Assembly: GCA_030407085.1 (NCBI GenBank)
Contig: CM059582.1
Coordinates: 207,482,001 to 207,546,000 of the forward strand
Length of the DNA: 64,000 nucleotides
DNA from: Trichopria drosophilae
Taxonomy: Eukaryota > Arthropoda > Insecta > Hymenoptera > Diapriidae
Direction of reading: 5' to 3'
Shown in pieces: positions 10,767 to 21,979 of this stretch. The notes under the pieces were generated by a model. The model saw only the letters and a list, made by a program, of their open reading frames with translations, did not search any database and had not been told where the DNA came from. Each line of letters starts with the position of its first letter. Position 1 is the first letter of the stretch. A program made the position numbers and the translations under genes.

Positions 10767-12532
10767 TTTGCTGGCAGAGAAATTAATAAAAACAACGCTC
10801 GATATGAAGTTCTCGCAAGTTGCAAATACTGCACGCTAATATTGGCCAAAATAGGGATAAGAAAAAAATCAGATAAATATTTTCGATTTTTTTTTTTTAA
10901 ATTGACGTAGAGGTGAGATCAAAGCCTTACATTTTTCCGTAACATGTCGAATTCTGTTTATTCATTACGTTCAAACATATAACATATTTTTTATTTTTCA
11001 TGGACTTTCGATTGGCGTAACTCATTTTGTTTCTTATGTAAATATGTAATACTGTTTTTATTCTAACAACAATTTTCTTAGAGCTAAAACATATTTCAAA
11101 TATTTTCACGTATTTTCATTTAGGCACGTTTTCTCCTTTTATCATAAAGGTAAGTTTTTAATGAAAACAAAACACTTGTTTTTGATCTCGAGAAATTAAA
11201 TGATAATGTTTACCCTTCAGTTTGGTTCAGTTCATCATGTTGCTAGGATGTTAGCAACTTTTGTAAATTTTTTATTTAAAAAATTTTTCATCTTGAACTT
11301 TTCTATGCATTTAACAAGTTTAAGTCTATATTTTTTCCATCGTTCTTTCAATTGTTTTTCATATTTTGATTTGTTCGAAATTTGTGTACCATTTACCTAC
11401 CCGAATGTATATTTTCGTTCTTTCTTTATACCTTTTCTGTTTGAATCTTTTGATTAATTTTTCCATTTACTGTAGATGTAAATGCGTGATACTTTTTTTT
11501 GCTCTTTATAACTTCATCTTCAAATATCATCTCTATAGTTTAAAAATCTAATTTCTGACGATCTTTTTCACTGACAAAAATTTTAATATTTTCAAATTTC
11601 TTTGGCCCATTCAAAGAGCAATCCAGCAGTCAAAATGTGATATAATTTGCAGAATATTATTTATTCTTGCAGCTCACCTTTGAAATTGGCTTTTACATAT
11701 TTTAAACTCTTTGCCCATTAGTCAAACATTGGACACTGCAGCGTGATCGCAATCATTATCACTCGAAAACAAACAGTATTGATAATACAATAATTATGTA
11801 AGAAAAACTCAACATTTTAATGAAAATGGCAAAATAAATTAGAAAATGGAAGTGAAAAAAGTGCATTGACGATTTGGTACATTTCACACGACTTCGGCCA
11901 CTTTTTGGAGTTGAGTCGTGACATAAATGTGAAAATGTTCCAAACTTCGTATACGTTTAGAGTATGCAAAAATACGCATTTGTAAAAAATTATTGTCTGG
12001 ATAAAAAAAAATGTACAGCGACAATCGAAAGTTCACGAAAAATTCTGCAAAAATTATGTTGCGAAAAAATACTTATTTGTTTCAGCACCATAAATAAACA
12101 GAATAAGTTATTAAAAAATTCAAACCTTTGACCTCCTCCTGCTCCAACAATTTTTTATAAACAATTCCAAAATTGTTATTTGTTGTAATTATTACCTATA
12201 ATATTTTAAAAATAATAAACATTTTGATTTGGCAATATTCGTTCCGATATTTCAAGTGTTGAAATTCTGAATTCAAATTCAAATTCATAATTAATGTTGT
12301 TATGCTTATCATTTTATGTAATGCAGTACGATTCCCGTGTTTTATCTTGATCCTTTAACGCCCAAAGACATACCAAAAGACCAAAATATGTTTTTAGGCG
12401 GTTTTCGGGATCACTGAATATGTTCTCAGTGTCAATATAAAATTCAAATATGGAGGATCCAACATGACTTATCCAATATGGTAGATCCAACATGACGAAT
12501 ATCTTAAGCATAAATCATGCTGTTCTTGCCAC
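10767..12532. other. AT-rich non-coding stretch
   Basis: No gene recognised. Two short repeats of the form ATGG(A/T)(G/A)GATCCAACATGAC occur at 12450-12500, a diverged form of the ATGGCGGATCC motif found elsewhere in the window. If Prp39 is one intact gene, this stretch lies inside its large intron. Confidence 0.4.
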
Positions 12533-12766
12533 AACTTCACTTTATTGTCCTACTCGGGTTTTTTCCCTTTCACTTTGTTGTCCGACAAATGCGCATCGTT
12601 TCTTGCGCACCTTCTAGCCATATAGCCTATCACAGTAGGCACGACACTGGAATTACGAAGGATGGAAGAAGAACTAACCTTACCTGCACTAAATACGTGA
12701 AGGGAATCTCGCTAATAATGTGAAGGCGCTAACAAGGCGATGGACAATAAAGTGAAGTTCTACTGT
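12533..12766. mobile_element. MITE with 18-bp perfect TIR
   Basis: AACTTCACTTTATTGTCC at 12533-12550 is exactly inverted at 12742-12759. The right end continues as CTACTGTA, the form expected for a Tc1/mariner-type TIR next to a TA target (CAGTAG...). The matching left terminus has decayed. There is no coding capacity. Confidence 0.65.
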
Positions 12767-14495
12767 AATAGTTACGACTCGAGCTCTAACAATTTTAAAA
12801 TGGCGGTTAAAATACGGAATCATTAAAAAGAAACATTTTTATGAACAGATTCACTTTTATTACATCTTTAAGAGTATTTAATCATAATTACTATACCATT
12901 TAGTTGCTAATAATTAACTATAATCCTGAATTTATTAATTTTTGAAAATGCGAAACATTTTTAGGGAAATTTAAAATTCTAAAAATTTAATAGAGCAGAA
13001 ATGTTTTATATTAATTCCTTTAAATTGTTTAATCTTGAAATATTTCAAAATTTAATCGTTTCTCGAGCAATGAAAAATATTTATTTGATAAAAATCTTTT
13101 GACACCAGCCATATTGGATCCAAAATATTAAATTTTGAATTTTTTACATTCTGATCGGGTTTGGGAACATGAAGAAAAATTGTAAATACTCAAATGCATA
13201 AATTAAAAGCAAATTATTCCTTAGACAGCCATTTTGACACTGCTGATTTGGAAAACAAATTTTTTTTTCTGATAGATTTTGGAATGATAGAAAAATGTTT
13301 TTTTGTAAAGAACCATAGAAAGCATGAAAAAAATAACGGAAATCAGTACTTTTTCCTAATTTCTTTGAAAAATAAAGGTTAGGTGTTATTTTTTTTAAAG
13401 ATTTTTGAGTGTCAAAGTAAAAAATCAGTTCACTTTGGCTGATTAGAGTTAAAACACGAGAGCTAAAATGAATTATTTATTATCTACGAAATAATGATGA
13501 TTTTTTTCTTAATAAACTATTTGTCGCAAAAATATTGTTGACGGTTTATAATATTTTTTCTCAATTCTTGTTCACAATATTTACAACATTGTAGACAATT
13601 TTATTCTCCAAAATTAGTAGATTCAACTAAAAACTTAATATTATTGTTATTACGATACTTATTCTTTATTATTGTCGAATTCGTAGTTAGTAAATTTTTA
13701 AAAATATTTATTCAAATTAGAGAAATATTGATTGCAATAAAAACACATCATTCTTTTATTTGTATACCAAATTAAATCAAATGTACTCAATATTTATTGA
13801 AATCAAATAAATATTAAATTGGTAGTTTTTCTAAACAAACAGTTGAATCTATTATTTTTTTTCAGTGAATTATTGAAAAAATATTACATTATTTTAAATT
13901 ATATAATACCTTCCTATGTATGTGTAACTGGCAATTACGCATGCGCAAAGGAAATGAGTATCAAGGAATTTTATCGCTTTGAAACACTTTTCTTTCCTAT
14001 AATTATCATGCTTTTATACCAGTTAACTAAAAAAACCTTAACTAAAGGCCGGAACGGGTTTCAAAAGTATTTTTTGTGTAATTTTTTTAACTTTCATTGT
14101 TATATATGTCCTAGAGATGATTATTTAAAGAAACTGAATTTTAAGCTGTACAATAAATCGAATAGCATGTTAAGTTTTCATGCTATTGGAGTTTTGTACG
14201 TCCAGTTTCATAATAATCGTACATTCGAAAACCCCATGTGCTGAAATGATGAACCCTCATGCTAAATTGCCTTGAAATGTCCATCTTCGACAGTTATAAA
14301 ATAGTGGTAGATGCTACGGAGCATGTGATTTACCACAAACGTGCTAAATTTCAAGCTGTTGAATGATGCATGCAAAACATATCCCACTATCTTAGGTTAA
14401 ATTTTCGTTTGTACACTGCATTCATCTCTTTCAAACTCTTTTTTTTTATACAGGAAGACAGGACATTTGGGTCTATTATTTTAAAAAGAACTCAC
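12767..14495 (-). other. Start of the large Prp39 intron, AT-rich
   Basis: This lies downstream (lower coordinates) of the donor site at 14495. I find no further HAT-repeat exon on the minus strand here, and no recognisable repeat apart from AT-rich runs. Confidence 0.45.
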
Positions 14496-14621
14496 CGTTC
14501 GTACGTGCTTTGGATCACCCTTCTTCTTTTCATAATCTGCATATTTCCTCCAGTATCCGTAACAATTAGGATAGCGTGCCAGGAATTTGTCGTAAGCATC
14601 ACGTGCAGCTTTCACATCATG
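14496..14621 (-). CDS. Prp39: Prp39 exon (HAT repeat)
   Basis: Acceptor ..TTGTTAAG before 14621, donor GTGAGT from 14495, 42 codons, phase 0 at both ends. It encodes HDVKAARDAYDKFLARYPNC and then YGYWRKYADYEKKKGD, the strongest family signature in the window. Confidence 0.85.
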
Positions 14622-16056
14622 CTTAACAAAAAATATTTTATTCATCATTATCTCAACGAATTGAAACAAACCATAAAACGATGTAATTTTTACCTGTGAA
14701 TCTATGAACTGTAAGAGATGGGTCCATGCAGTAAAGTCTCCTGCATTGTCATTAACTTTTTTCCAACGTTGCTGCAAGTCGGTGAGCTCAGTAGTTGGCG
14801 GAGGCACTGTCGTGTCTTTTTTAGCAATAACAGGCATTGCCATTTTCTTTATAGGAGTAACATCATTCACAGGCGTAGGGGAACTTGGATCGTATACACC
14901 CTCTGCGCTGAATTTACGTTTGGCTAAAATGACGAACGATTAAAATTTAAAAACATTGCGAAAGTATCTTCTATATTTTTTTATTCACTGCGATCGGACT
15001 TACTTCCAAGTTCTTGTTTTGGTTTTTGTGGAGTTTTTGTGAATCTACTAAACTTATTCTGTGGAGTTTGCAGATTTGTATTGTTGGTTCCCTTCGTTTT
15101 AAAAACCTGTTATACATATATATAACATGACACTCAAGCGCAAACGATAGTCAGTAAACCATGCTGCAGAATAGTGGTAAATAACTTACCACAGGTGCAG
15201 ATTTTACGGGTGTTTTCATTTGAGTTGGAATATCTGACTGCATGTCGTTGCAATCTTGTAGATCGTCATCGTCGTGTAAAACCAAAGTGTCGTCCCCATA
15301 ATCGCTTTCTTCGTTCGTATGATTAAAAGTGTTCTTATGTTCTCCTAAATTTGTATCATTTTCATTACCCATATTATCATCATTTACCATATCACCGTTA
15401 CCCTGTCCTTCATTATAATGCATAAAATTATTTTCACCGTTTTCCGGTACAATTGTATCGTCTTCGTATGTGTTTGGTTCGAAATCCAATACTTCGTTTT
15501 CTAAAGGATTCGTATCATCAGGATATTCATTGTACTGATCTGCTTGTTCTTGACCTTGATGGTCTGCATTTTCTTGGAATTGTAGATTCATATTATCTTC
15601 GTCTTCTCCTACATTTTCCTCTACTGTTATTACTTCTTTTTTATTATGCTGATTCTGTTACAGACAATTTTACTTAAGTTTACCGGCTACAATTGTCGCT
15701 GCACCCGATATGTTACGCCTATTCACTTACCAACGTATAAGAACTTTCCTTTGTTCTCAGTATAGACGAATGAATATTTCCGTACGATGCATTGCCTACC
15801 ACAGGAGGTGGCGCGTCCTCTAACTCAGGTACATCTTCGACCTGTGGTAATGGCTCCGGTTCGTGGTAATCAGTTTCAAAACTTTGAAACCCAATATCTT
15901 CTGTAAAATCTTCAGTAAAATCTTCTGTGAAATCCTGCTCTGGAGGCATCATTGAGCGCATCATCATGGGCTGCATATTTCTCTGTTTCGATCGTTTGAA
16001 GTTTACGTTTAGACCAACTCGTGGCCTCGGATGTTTCTGCGTAAACATTTGTTTTT
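14496..16056 (-). CDS. Prp39: Pre-mRNA-processing factor 39 (Prp39/PRPF39), N-terminal part, five exons
   Basis: Prp39 is a U1 snRNP-associated HAT-repeat protein needed for 5' splice-site recognition in the nucleus. Five minus-strand exons join in phase (16056-15731, 15654-15190, 15106-15004, 14923-14694, 14621-14496) to give about 414 codons from the ATG at 16048. The N terminus is basic (KHPRPRVGLNVNFKRSKQRN). A long acidic, Asn/Asp-rich disordered part follows, with DFTED repeated three times. Then comes the first HAT region, with LQQRWKKVNDNAGDFTAWTH and AARDAYDKFLARYPNCYGYW as diagnostic stretches. The gene must continue to lower coordinates beyond the donor at 14495, but no later exon is visible down to position 1. 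Either one intron exceeds 14 kb and is full of transposons, or the locus is truncated. An upstream exon before 16056 is possible. Confidence 0.85.
14694..14923 (-). CDS. Prp39: Prp39 exon (start of HAT region)
   Basis: Acceptor ..CATTTTAG before 14923, donor GTAAAA from 14693. It joins the previous exon in phase 1 and ends in phase 0. It encodes a Pro/Thr-rich spacer and then LQQRWKKVNDNAGDFTAWTH. Confidence 0.85.
15004..15106 (-). CDS. Prp39: Prp39 exon (basic, Gln/Lys/Pro-rich)
   Basis: Acceptor ..TATAACAG before 15106, donor GTAAGT from 15003. It enters in phase 0 and leaves in phase 1. The sequence is low in complexity (LQTPQNKFSRFTKTPQKPKQ) and carries no domain. Confidence 0.75.
15190..15654 (-). 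CDS. Prp39: Prp39 exon (acidic disordered region)
   Basis: Acceptor ..GTCTGTAACAG before 15654, donor GTAAGT from 15189, phase 0 at both ends, 155 codons. It is rich in Asn, Asp and Glu, with a run of acidic residues near the end. Confidence 0.75.
15731..16056 (-). CDS. Prp39: Prp39 first visible coding exon
   Basis: The donor GTAAGT begins at 15730. A possible acceptor ..CAACGATCAG precedes 16056, and the first ATG is at 16048. The codons for the triple DFTED repeat (15898-15937) are a short in-frame tandem duplication. Confidence 0.7.
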
Positions 16057-16850
16057 CTGATCGTTGACATACAGTTACAACAAATATCACGTTAGCAGAA
16101 ATATTTATTTTATCTTAAAATGTAAGGAACCTACTTCTTAGAAGAAAACTTTAATTTGTTACTAATATTGTTTGTGAATTTTCCTCAATTTACTAAACTT
16201 TTTTTTGGATTTTTACTTTTGAAGGATTAAAACAATTTTCTTACTGATTTTCTGCAATAAACCTAAGCGTAATCATAAAAGTGCTTACTGTCCCCAGATT
16301 TATTTATGTAATTGTACTGAATTTTAGAAGTAAAGTGGTAGAATATTCTTCAAGTATGTTGTCATAAGCAGACTAATTTCTTTTTTGAGAATAAGCTACA
16401 TTACCAATTTCATAAGTATTTAATACAAGTACGCTAATTTAATTTACATTTAGATTTACTTTGATTATTGGAAGAAGTAATTTATCAATATGCGTGAAAA
16501 TATAACAAAGAATTATCCTACTTATATTATACTAATATTATGTAATTTTAGAAACTTTAGTCAAAAATATAAATATACATGAAGTATCAAACATTTAATT
16601 AATAATTTCTTAGGGTCATCGCAGTTATAAATAAAAGAAAGGTATAGAAATTAAGAAATTTGAAATTTAAAATGTTTTAATGCTGAAAAAACGCAATTAT
16701 ATTTTTATTTGAATATTTCTGTTACTGTGATGACCGTGGGAAATCGTTCATTTAACTTTCGGAACTTCAGGTATAACTATTTAACAAGTCATAATCTTAA
16801 TATAAATAGGGTTTTAATATAATAGGGTAAAAACTCTTTAAAAAAGTTTT
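16057..16850. other. AT-rich non-coding stretch upstream of the Prp39 exons
   Basis: I see no convincing first exon, promoter or repeat in this stretch, though the Prp39 5' UTR and promoter probably lie here or further right. Confidence 0.35.
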
Positions 16851-16863
16851 TAATTATTGACCC

Positions 16864-16899
16864 CTGAAGAGGGACCCGAGAGGTCCGAAACGTTGAGTC
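16864..16899 (+). ncRNA. Hammerhead-ribozyme-like core, probably Penelope-like element debris
   Basis: CTGAAGA (16864-16870) fits the hammerhead core CUGANGA. It is followed by a five-pair stem GGACC/GGTCC (16872-16876 with 16882-16886, loop CGAGA) and GAAA (16887-16890), with GTC at 16897-16899 as a possible cleavage triplet. Penelope-like retroelements carry such motifs in their terminal repeats. A convincing stem I is not visible, so activity is doubtful. A short inverted pair (ACTCTTTAAAAAA near 16834, TTTTTTAAAGAGT near 16940) surrounds it. Confidence 0.4.
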
Positions 16900-17225
16900 T
16901 TTTAAAGTTAATTTTTATTTTTTTGTATATATTTTTTAAAGAGTTTTAAGTTTTATTTATTATTTAAAAAAATTTTTTTGTATGTTTTCAAATTTAAATA
17001 AAGTCTAGGCAGAGCCCATAAAATTTATATTATATTTATTGAAGTCATAATCTTCTTTGCATTTCAAATCAGAAGTTACTATATACAGTAGGGTGTCCGT
17101 TAAAAAGATCAAGTCGAGAATTTTTTTACCCACTCCTTCACTTTCAAGATCACTTAAACAATATGAAGGACCTAACAGAAAGTGATGGTTTTTCTGTCAA
17201 AAAATAAAAATAAACTGCTATTCAT

Positions 17226-17757
17226 CATCTGTTTCGGACGTCATAAAATTTTTAACTGAAGAATCCGAGAAAGGAGCTTCTTATGGTACCGTAAATACAT
17301 ATCGATCAGCTGTTGCATTAGTATTAGGACCAAAAATATGCTAAGATCAAATAAAAAGATTTTGTAAAGGTACTGCTAATCTTCGACCATCGCCAAGTAT
17401 GATTTTATCTGGGACCCGAAAATCGTATTAGATTATTTATCAACATGGTTTCCGGACGACGACAATTCATTAGAAAAATTGTCCAAAAAATTAGTGACAC
17501 TTTTTGCTTTAGCCATGGATCATAGAATTTAAACACTTTCTCTAATAAAAATAGAAAATATTCTACAGGAACAGAATAAAATTGAAATAAAAATACCAGA
17601 TTGTACAAAAACCTCGGGTCCGACAAGACAATGACCTCTTTTTCAACATAAAAAATGTATGTCCTGCATCTGCACTGGTAATGTTCATTAATCGGACCGA
17701 GAATATACGTAATGAGTTACAACCTTTTTTTATCATTCAAAAAACCACATAAAGTAG
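17226..17757 (+). pseudogene. Decayed tyrosine recombinase of a DIRS-like retroelement
   Basis: Translated pieces in shifting frames read SVSDVIKFLTEESEKGASYG, NTYRSAVALVLG, DYLSTWFPDDDNSLEKLSKK and LSLIKIENILQEQNKIEIKI. These match the linker and catalytic domain of the tyrosine recombinases of DIRS/PAT-like elements in insects. Several stops and frameshifts are present, and no reverse transcriptase is seen. The remnant breaks off at 17757, where a MITE is inserted, and a short further piece resumes after 19120. Confidence 0.6.
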
Positions 17758-17763
17758 GGTCTA

Positions 17764-19118
17764 CACTGTAAAAAAGAAATGTAAAATTACATTTCTGAGA
17801 TTTTACAATTTTGTTGAAATTTTCTATTACTCTCGTTCTAAAATTTCATGTTTTTTATAAATATCCAACGAAAACAGAAGGAAATTTACCGTAAACAAGT
17901 AAAATTTACAATGGAAACGTAAATTTACAGCGTAAAAGATGGAAATAAAAATACCAGTAGGAATCGTTGTAATTTTACATCAATTGTCTAATTTAAAAAA
18001 ATGTAATTTTTCATCGATTGTGTAATTTAAAAAAATGTAATTTTACATCGATTGTGTAATTTAAAAAAATGTAATTTTACATCGATTGTGTAATTTAAAA
18101 AATGTAATTTTACATCGATTGTGTAATTTAAAAAAATGTAATTTTACATCGATTGTGTAATTTAAAAAAATGTAATTTTACATCGATTGTGTAATTTAAA
18201 AAAATGTAATTTTACATCGATTGTGTAATTTAAAAAAATGTAATTTTGTAATTTAAAAAAATGTAATTTTGTAATTTAAAAAAAATGTAATTTTGTAATT
18301 TAAAAAAATGTAATTTTACATCGATTGTGTAATTTAAAAAAATGTAATTTTACATCGATTGTGTAATTTAAAAAAATGTAATTTTACATCGATTGTGTAA
18401 TTTAAAAAAATGTAATTTCACATCGTCTCTGTAATTGTCCATTGTTTTCCATGTAAAAAAGCACGGAAAATATAAAATTACATCCGCACTGTAATACATA
18501 TATACATTGTATACGACCACACAGAATAATTAGGTATACAGGAGGTTTACATTATGAATATAAGTTTACTTTAAAAACATATCTAATTTTATATTTAGTT
18601 GATATATTGGTATATCATTTTCATCATATCTAAAAATTACACCAAAACTTGGTACATTTCACTAAGCCAATATAATTTTACAGCAGAAATGTAAAATTCC
18701 GACAAAACTCAATGAATTTTACAGTCCAATTGTAATATTACAGTGCCGTGTAAATATAGAACTGATTTTTTCCATTTTACAGTGCACATGTAAAATTACA
18801 TTGATAATGAAGGAATTTTGCAATATCACTGTAAATTTACAACGATTTTATGTAAATTTGACGACGTTATGTAAATTTGCTATGTAAAGTGTAAACGTTG
18901 GTTCACTAGCTTTACTCTGCAATTGTAATCTTACAGTTATGGAGGAAAAATACATGTAAAAATGAAAAAAACATTTTGTAAAAATACATTAAACGTAGTA
19001 ATTTTACATCGTTAAACGTAGTAATTTTGCAACTTCCGATTTAAAATTACCACGTTTAGCATGGGATCCATATTTACCAAGTTCAACGTTGTAAATTTCA
19101 TCAGGATTTTTTACAGTG
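17764..19118. mobile_element. MITE with CACTGTAAAAAA TIR, TA target, and internal satellite
   Basis: The left end CACTGTAAAAAA (17764) is exactly inverted at the right end (TTTTTTACAGTG, ending 19118), and TA flanks both sides. The body is full of TGTAAAATTAC-like words and carries the tandem array at 17969-18436. It interrupts the recombinase remnant, so it is younger. It shares its terminus with the element at 30293-30675. TA target and terminus fit a Tc1/mariner-type MITE. Confidence 0.7.
17969..18436. repeat. Tandem array, 34-bp unit, about 15 copies
   Basis: The unit is built on TGTAATTTTACATCGATTG followed by TGTAATTTAAAAAAA. Most copies are nearly identical. Three consecutive copies near 18238-18300 lack the ACATCGATTGT part, giving a 23-24-bp variant. 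The array lies inside the MITE at 17764-19118. Confidence 0.85.
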
Positions 19119-19120
19119 TA

Positions 19121-19200
19121 CACATTAGACTGTCTAGAAATGGATTTGATTTTAATTCACATAAATCACAGAATTTGTTAGTCTAATTTATATCATGAGG
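19121..19200 (+). pseudogene. Possible downstream piece of the tyrosine recombinase remnant
   Basis: Directly after the MITE's TA duplication, the sequence reads CTGTCTAGAAATGGATTTGA with LSRNGFDFNSHK as one possible frame, plausible for the end of the recombinase. Too short and decayed to be certain. Confidence 0.3.
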
Positions 19201-19329
19201 AAGATTTGTGTTTTTCCAGCAGTCTGCGAAAGTCAGAAATGAAAAAGATCTTCGTCATCGGCAGTCAAGGGGTTAAACTTCAGGCTTCTATACGCACAGA
19301 TTAATTTTTATATTAAGAGCTTAAACTAA

Positions 19330-19790
19330 GCTTAAAATTTTTTAAATTGATCCATGCGACAGTTATCGCCCTGCTTTATCAACCGAGATACATTTTGCTA
19401 ACGAACTTGACCCTCTGCTACAGTTTGACATAAATTATTTTGCATTTCGTTGTGCGGATTACAATCTTGTTAACAAGGAGCTTTCAAATGTTAACTGGGA
19501 TTTCTTAGAAACTCTGAATATTGACGACGCTGTTTTAAATTTTTAAAGAGATTCCCTTCCTGGTTCAATAATAGATTAAAAACATTAATTAAATTTAAAA
19601 AGAAATCTCACGTACGTTGAAAATTTCTAATGACTACAACAAATATGTCGAATTAAAACAAATAAGAACTAAATAAGAACCCAACTTGACCTTTTTAACA
19701 GACACTCTATTATACATTCTAAAAAAAATTCACAAGACATTTTTTATTCATTCAACATTGTTCGTACCAAAAGTTATAGTTAAAAATAAA
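19330..19790 (+). pseudogene. Jockey-like LINE ORF2 remnant
   Basis: Broken frames read FANELDPLLQFDINYFAFRC, NKELSNVNWDFLETLNIDDA, then FPSWFNNRLKTLIKFKKKSH and NDYNKYVELKQIRTK. These fit the linker between endonuclease and reverse transcriptase in jockey-type non-LTR retrotransposons. Stops and shifts mark it as dead. Neither end of an element is visible. Confidence 0.5.
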
Positions 19791-20038
19791 CCAAAATTCA
19801 AATTTTCATAAATTCATGTAACATGACTTTTAACACTTGTTTTATTATATGGTTGGCAAACCTGTTTACAACTGGTTTTACCATGAATAGCAATAATGTT
19901 CCAAAAATTACAGCGTTATTTTTAGATAAAAACACATTTTGAAAGCAGTAATACATTCACTTATCGTAGGTTTCAGTACTCCCTACGGTTTACTAAAACT
20001 TAATATCGTACTAATGTATGTTGGAAAGCATATCAAGT

Positions 20039-20669
20039 AGGGTAATGGGGGTATAGTCGGCCACTTAAGGCCGACTAAAGGCTGACTTAAAATAAATAAC
20101 AAGAAGGGTAGATGGGGGTATAGTCGGCCACTTAAGGACAAAGTTCCGTATTTTTTTTTTTTTAGTTCTTAAATATTTCTGTAGTATTCTATATTAATTT
20201 GTTTAGTATATGACACCTGTATACTACAAAATCATTGGCCATGTATATATATTTCGTTATGTTTCGAAATAAATAAAAAAAAAACAAGAAAACCATAAAT
20301 ACTGCAGTAGTCGGCCACCGACTAAAAGAATGAAATTTTATTTATTGCTGTAAGGTATCATTCTAATTCATAATTAACCAAATTAAGTAATCCATTGTTC
20401 AGCATTTCGCAACTTTGGAACTTCGGAACTTCGGAAAAAGTTGTTACACGAAAAATATGAGTAAACGGTGACATTTGCCATAAAATGGAGCTATGCGTAT
20501 ATCAGTTAAAATTGTCAAGTACCACAATTATCTAGTGGCCACTAGTACGATGTGTGATATAATACCAATTACGCATGTGAGCGTTTCGTAAAAATTACTG
20601 ACGTAATTTAAAATTTATATCAAAAACCAAAACGTGTGGCCGACTATTGAAGTTGGCTGACATTACCCT
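20039..20669. mobile_element. Non-autonomous element with AGGGTAATG ends and TAGTCGGCCAC repeats
   Basis: AGGGTAATG at 20039-20047 is inverted at 20661-20669. A second shared block, TAGTCGGCCAC, follows on both sides. The left end is partly duplicated in tandem (20105-20138), and another GTCGGCCACCGACTA copy lies near 20310. No coding sequence. Target duplication not clear. Confidence 0.6.
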
Positions 20670-20945
20670 CACTTACGCTATAAGCAAAGTGATTTTTTAG
20701 ACAATTTTAATGAACTCTAAAAAACTTCTGTGGATTTACCCATCTGCGTATTGCTTTTAGCAAAAATCGTCTAAATTTAAAGGGAATTTAAAATACGTAA
20801 CAAAATGTTCACATGTTAAATCAAGATTTAAATTATATGATTAAGCTCGTTTATTACGCAGGGAGGTTACAAAGACTTTTTGTAAACTATTGCACCTTTG
20901 TGTTAGTCAAAAATGTTACAAATTTCTAAAGGTAACAGAAGAAAG

Positions 20946-21155
20946 ATGAAATATCTTACCTTTTGTTTACTTTTTGTGATTACAATCGTTTTGATAACGG
21001 TGGAATTTTATCCGACTGCACTTTCAGCCTCTGTCCATTCCGATTTTGTTTTTACTAAAAACAATTTATATAAAATTACTCACGACCCGCGCCGATTCTT
21101 GAAGTTTTTGAACATAAACATAAACAATCGACAAAAGCGGTGTCGTCTTTTGTGA
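20946..21155 (+). CDS. Small ORF with apparent signal peptide, unrecognised
   Basis: The frame of 69 codons from ATG 20946 (an in-frame ATG also lies at 20913) begins with a basic residue and a long hydrophobic core, ending in a plausible cleavage site ALSA|SV. The rest is short and basic, with RR and KR dibasic sites and one Cys near the end. That pattern fits a secreted peptide precursor, but I recognise no family. AATAAA follows at about 21320. A diverged relative, including the 3' flank, lies at 25310-25740 but has a different, shorter frame. The locus may be a small duplicated gene or only a repeat with a chance frame. No intron or promoter evidence. Confidence 0.3.
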   Translation: MKYLTFCLLFVITIVLITVEFYPTALSASVHSDFVFTKNNLYKITHDPRRFLKFLNININNRQKRCRLL

Positions 21156-21430
21156 TTATGTATTGTACTATGTTATCGAAAGTACACATGTATGTATACA
21201 TATGTTTATAATAATACGGTCGCACGAGAAACTCGTGAGAGAGGCGCCGCAATGGCGCATCCGCATTCTTGAACTACTTCAGCGCCACCATTACAAAACC
21301 CCGATTGTACTGAAACTTTAATAAACAATATTTTAATTATAAAAACCAAAATTGGCAAATGTATTCGGCTCTTTTAAATGTGTATCTTATCCATGTATAA
21401 TAAAGAGTTGGTCCCGGTACACGAAAAATG
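21156..21430. other. Flank conserved between the two peptide-like loci
   Basis: The stretch with ACATGTATGTATACATAT, CGAGAAACTCG and CATCCGCATTC recurs in diverged form at 25550-25700. It could be the 3' UTR of the small ORF or part of a repeat. Confidence 0.4.
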
Positions 21431-21450
21431 ATTAATCCTTTAACTCCCAA

Positions 21451-21662
21451 GGGAACACCTCAAAAAAGCCGAATTTCAAAAATCCGAAACATTGTTAAAT
21501 CGATATTTAAAAAGCCGATACTCAAATACCGATGACTGCCAAAAAGCCAATGGACATAAAAGCTCTAATATTCATGAAAACAACAATGTTTTCAACAGCT
21601 TTTTAAATGTCGATTTATCAATGTTTCGGAGTTTTGAAATTCGGGTTTTTTGAGGTGTTCCC
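21451..21662. mobile_element. Palindromic MITE nested in the 2.3-kb foldback
   Basis: GGGAACACCTCAAAAAA at 21451 is inverted at 21662, and the two halves match through CCGAATTT, TCCGAAACATTG and ATTTAAAAAGC. The right arm of the host foldback lacks this segment, which shows insertion. Confidence 0.7.
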
Positions 21663-21979
21663 GAGGACGCAAAACCAATTTAAAAAATTTGAGACAAAAC
21701 ATTCTCGACGTAAAATCGGTCGCTCTTTCGAATTCTTTTATCAAATTCTGTCTGCAATAGACGTGTAAAAAGTTATAAATAATTACTCACAAAAAACGCG
21801 ATTTTTTCCTTCACAAACATTTTTTAATCTATATTTTCATGTTGAACACGAAAAGTTATTGGGTCAAAGCCTTAAAATATCGTCTCTTTAATGTCTTAGC
21901 TGTAAATATTCGTAATAATATATAGGAAAAATAAAGATGGCGGCTCCGAAATGGCGACTAAAGCTATTTTTTCGGTACT

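Noticed and set aside
13819..14244. 141-codon plus-strand frame as a gene
   Set aside because: Phe/Ile/Asn/Lys-rich composition typical of AT-rich non-coding DNA, with no motif or flanking signals.
17969..18436. CRISPR-like array
   Set aside because: The units are contiguous with no unique spacers, and the host is a eukaryote.
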